Shown here piece after piece: positions 33,920 to 33,957 of a stretch of DNA of 33,957 nucleotides. The stretch covers positions 1-33,957 of the forward strand of contig CACKVQ010000014.1 in the NCBI GenBank assembly GCA_902603705.1, written 5' to 3'. Both the position numbers and the translations under genes were made by a program. Under the pieces are notes generated by a model. The model was not told the DNA's origin, ran no database searches, and was given only the letters and a program-made list of their open reading frames with translations. Source of the stretch: Puniceicoccaceae bacterium. Lineage in GTDB: Bacteria > Verrucomicrobiota > Verrucomicrobiia > Opitutales > Coraliomargaritaceae. Within the stretch, counting starts at the first letter, position 1. Every line of letters begins with the position of its first letter.

Positions 33920-33957
33920 TGGCTCGCATATTTTAATATCACCTAATTAGTTAATAT

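Noticed and set aside
1-33957. tRNA genes, CRISPR arrays, insertion sequences, phage or attachment sites
   Set aside because: No tRNA T-loop signature, no spaced repeats, no transposase or integrase coding, and no flanking direct repeats were seen.

Overview
The window is about 34 kb of AT-rich DNA (roughly 40% G+C by eye) from a diderm bacterium: it encodes a TonB-dependent outer-membrane receptor and many proteins with signal peptides. The gene mix (TlyA, RsmJ, QueH, PPDK, a tandem LOG protein, a receptor with the plug phrase DTPRNVNIISREQLDAI) would fit a marine Verrucomicrobiota/Opitutae-like genome; this placement is an inference of moderate to low confidence. Nearly all starts lack a Shine-Dalgarno sequence. 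There is no tRNA, rRNA, CRISPR array, insertion sequence or phage gene. No gap between genes exceeds about 240 bases.

Left part (1-9.5 kb), mostly housekeeping: the N-terminal third of pyruvate phosphate dikinase (minus strand, running off the left edge), tatC, a two-helix membrane protein, tlyA, a cytochrome c/PQQ-type sugar dehydrogenase overlapping rsmJ, queH, and three NAD(P)-dependent dehydrogenases of different folds (SDR, D-2-hydroxyacid dehydrogenase, Ldh2/malate-lactate type).

Right part (9.6-33.9 kb), a dense purine/nucleoside locus: nucleosidase-permease-Hpt operon (-); signal-peptide nucleoside hydrolase, signal-peptide PNP/MTAP-fold enzyme and guanine-deaminase-like protein (+); YhhQ-type queuosine-precursor transporter and an exported NUP-family protein (-); a second NCS2-like permease and a FAH hydrolase (+); MATE exporter (-); xanthine/urate-type NCS2 permease, cytochrome P450, exported MTAN-like nucleosidase, Cupin_5 protein and NhaC antiporter (+); a tandem LOG protein (-); TonB-dependent receptor (+, with a strong terminator); a second exported or anchored nucleoside hydrolase and adenine deaminase (-); and a NUP C-terminal fragment (+).

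Working model (inference): the receptor brings nucleosides or modified purines across the outer membrane, several unrelated periplasmic enzymes strip the sugar, three nucleobase permeases bring bases into the cytoplasm, Ade and the GuaD-like protein deaminate them, and Hpt makes nucleotides. The P450, FAH protein, cupin and MATE pump suggest that the substrate may be a modified or secondary-metabolite purine. No xanthine dehydrogenase, uricase or allantoinase is present, so the local logic is salvage or deamination rather than ring breakdown. No transcription factor is encoded anywhere in the window.

At the right edge the adenine deaminase gene has lost its 5' end exactly where the antisense C-terminal piece of a second NUP gene begins (about 33700-33715). 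This is either a real inversion breakpoint or an assembly/amplification chimera.
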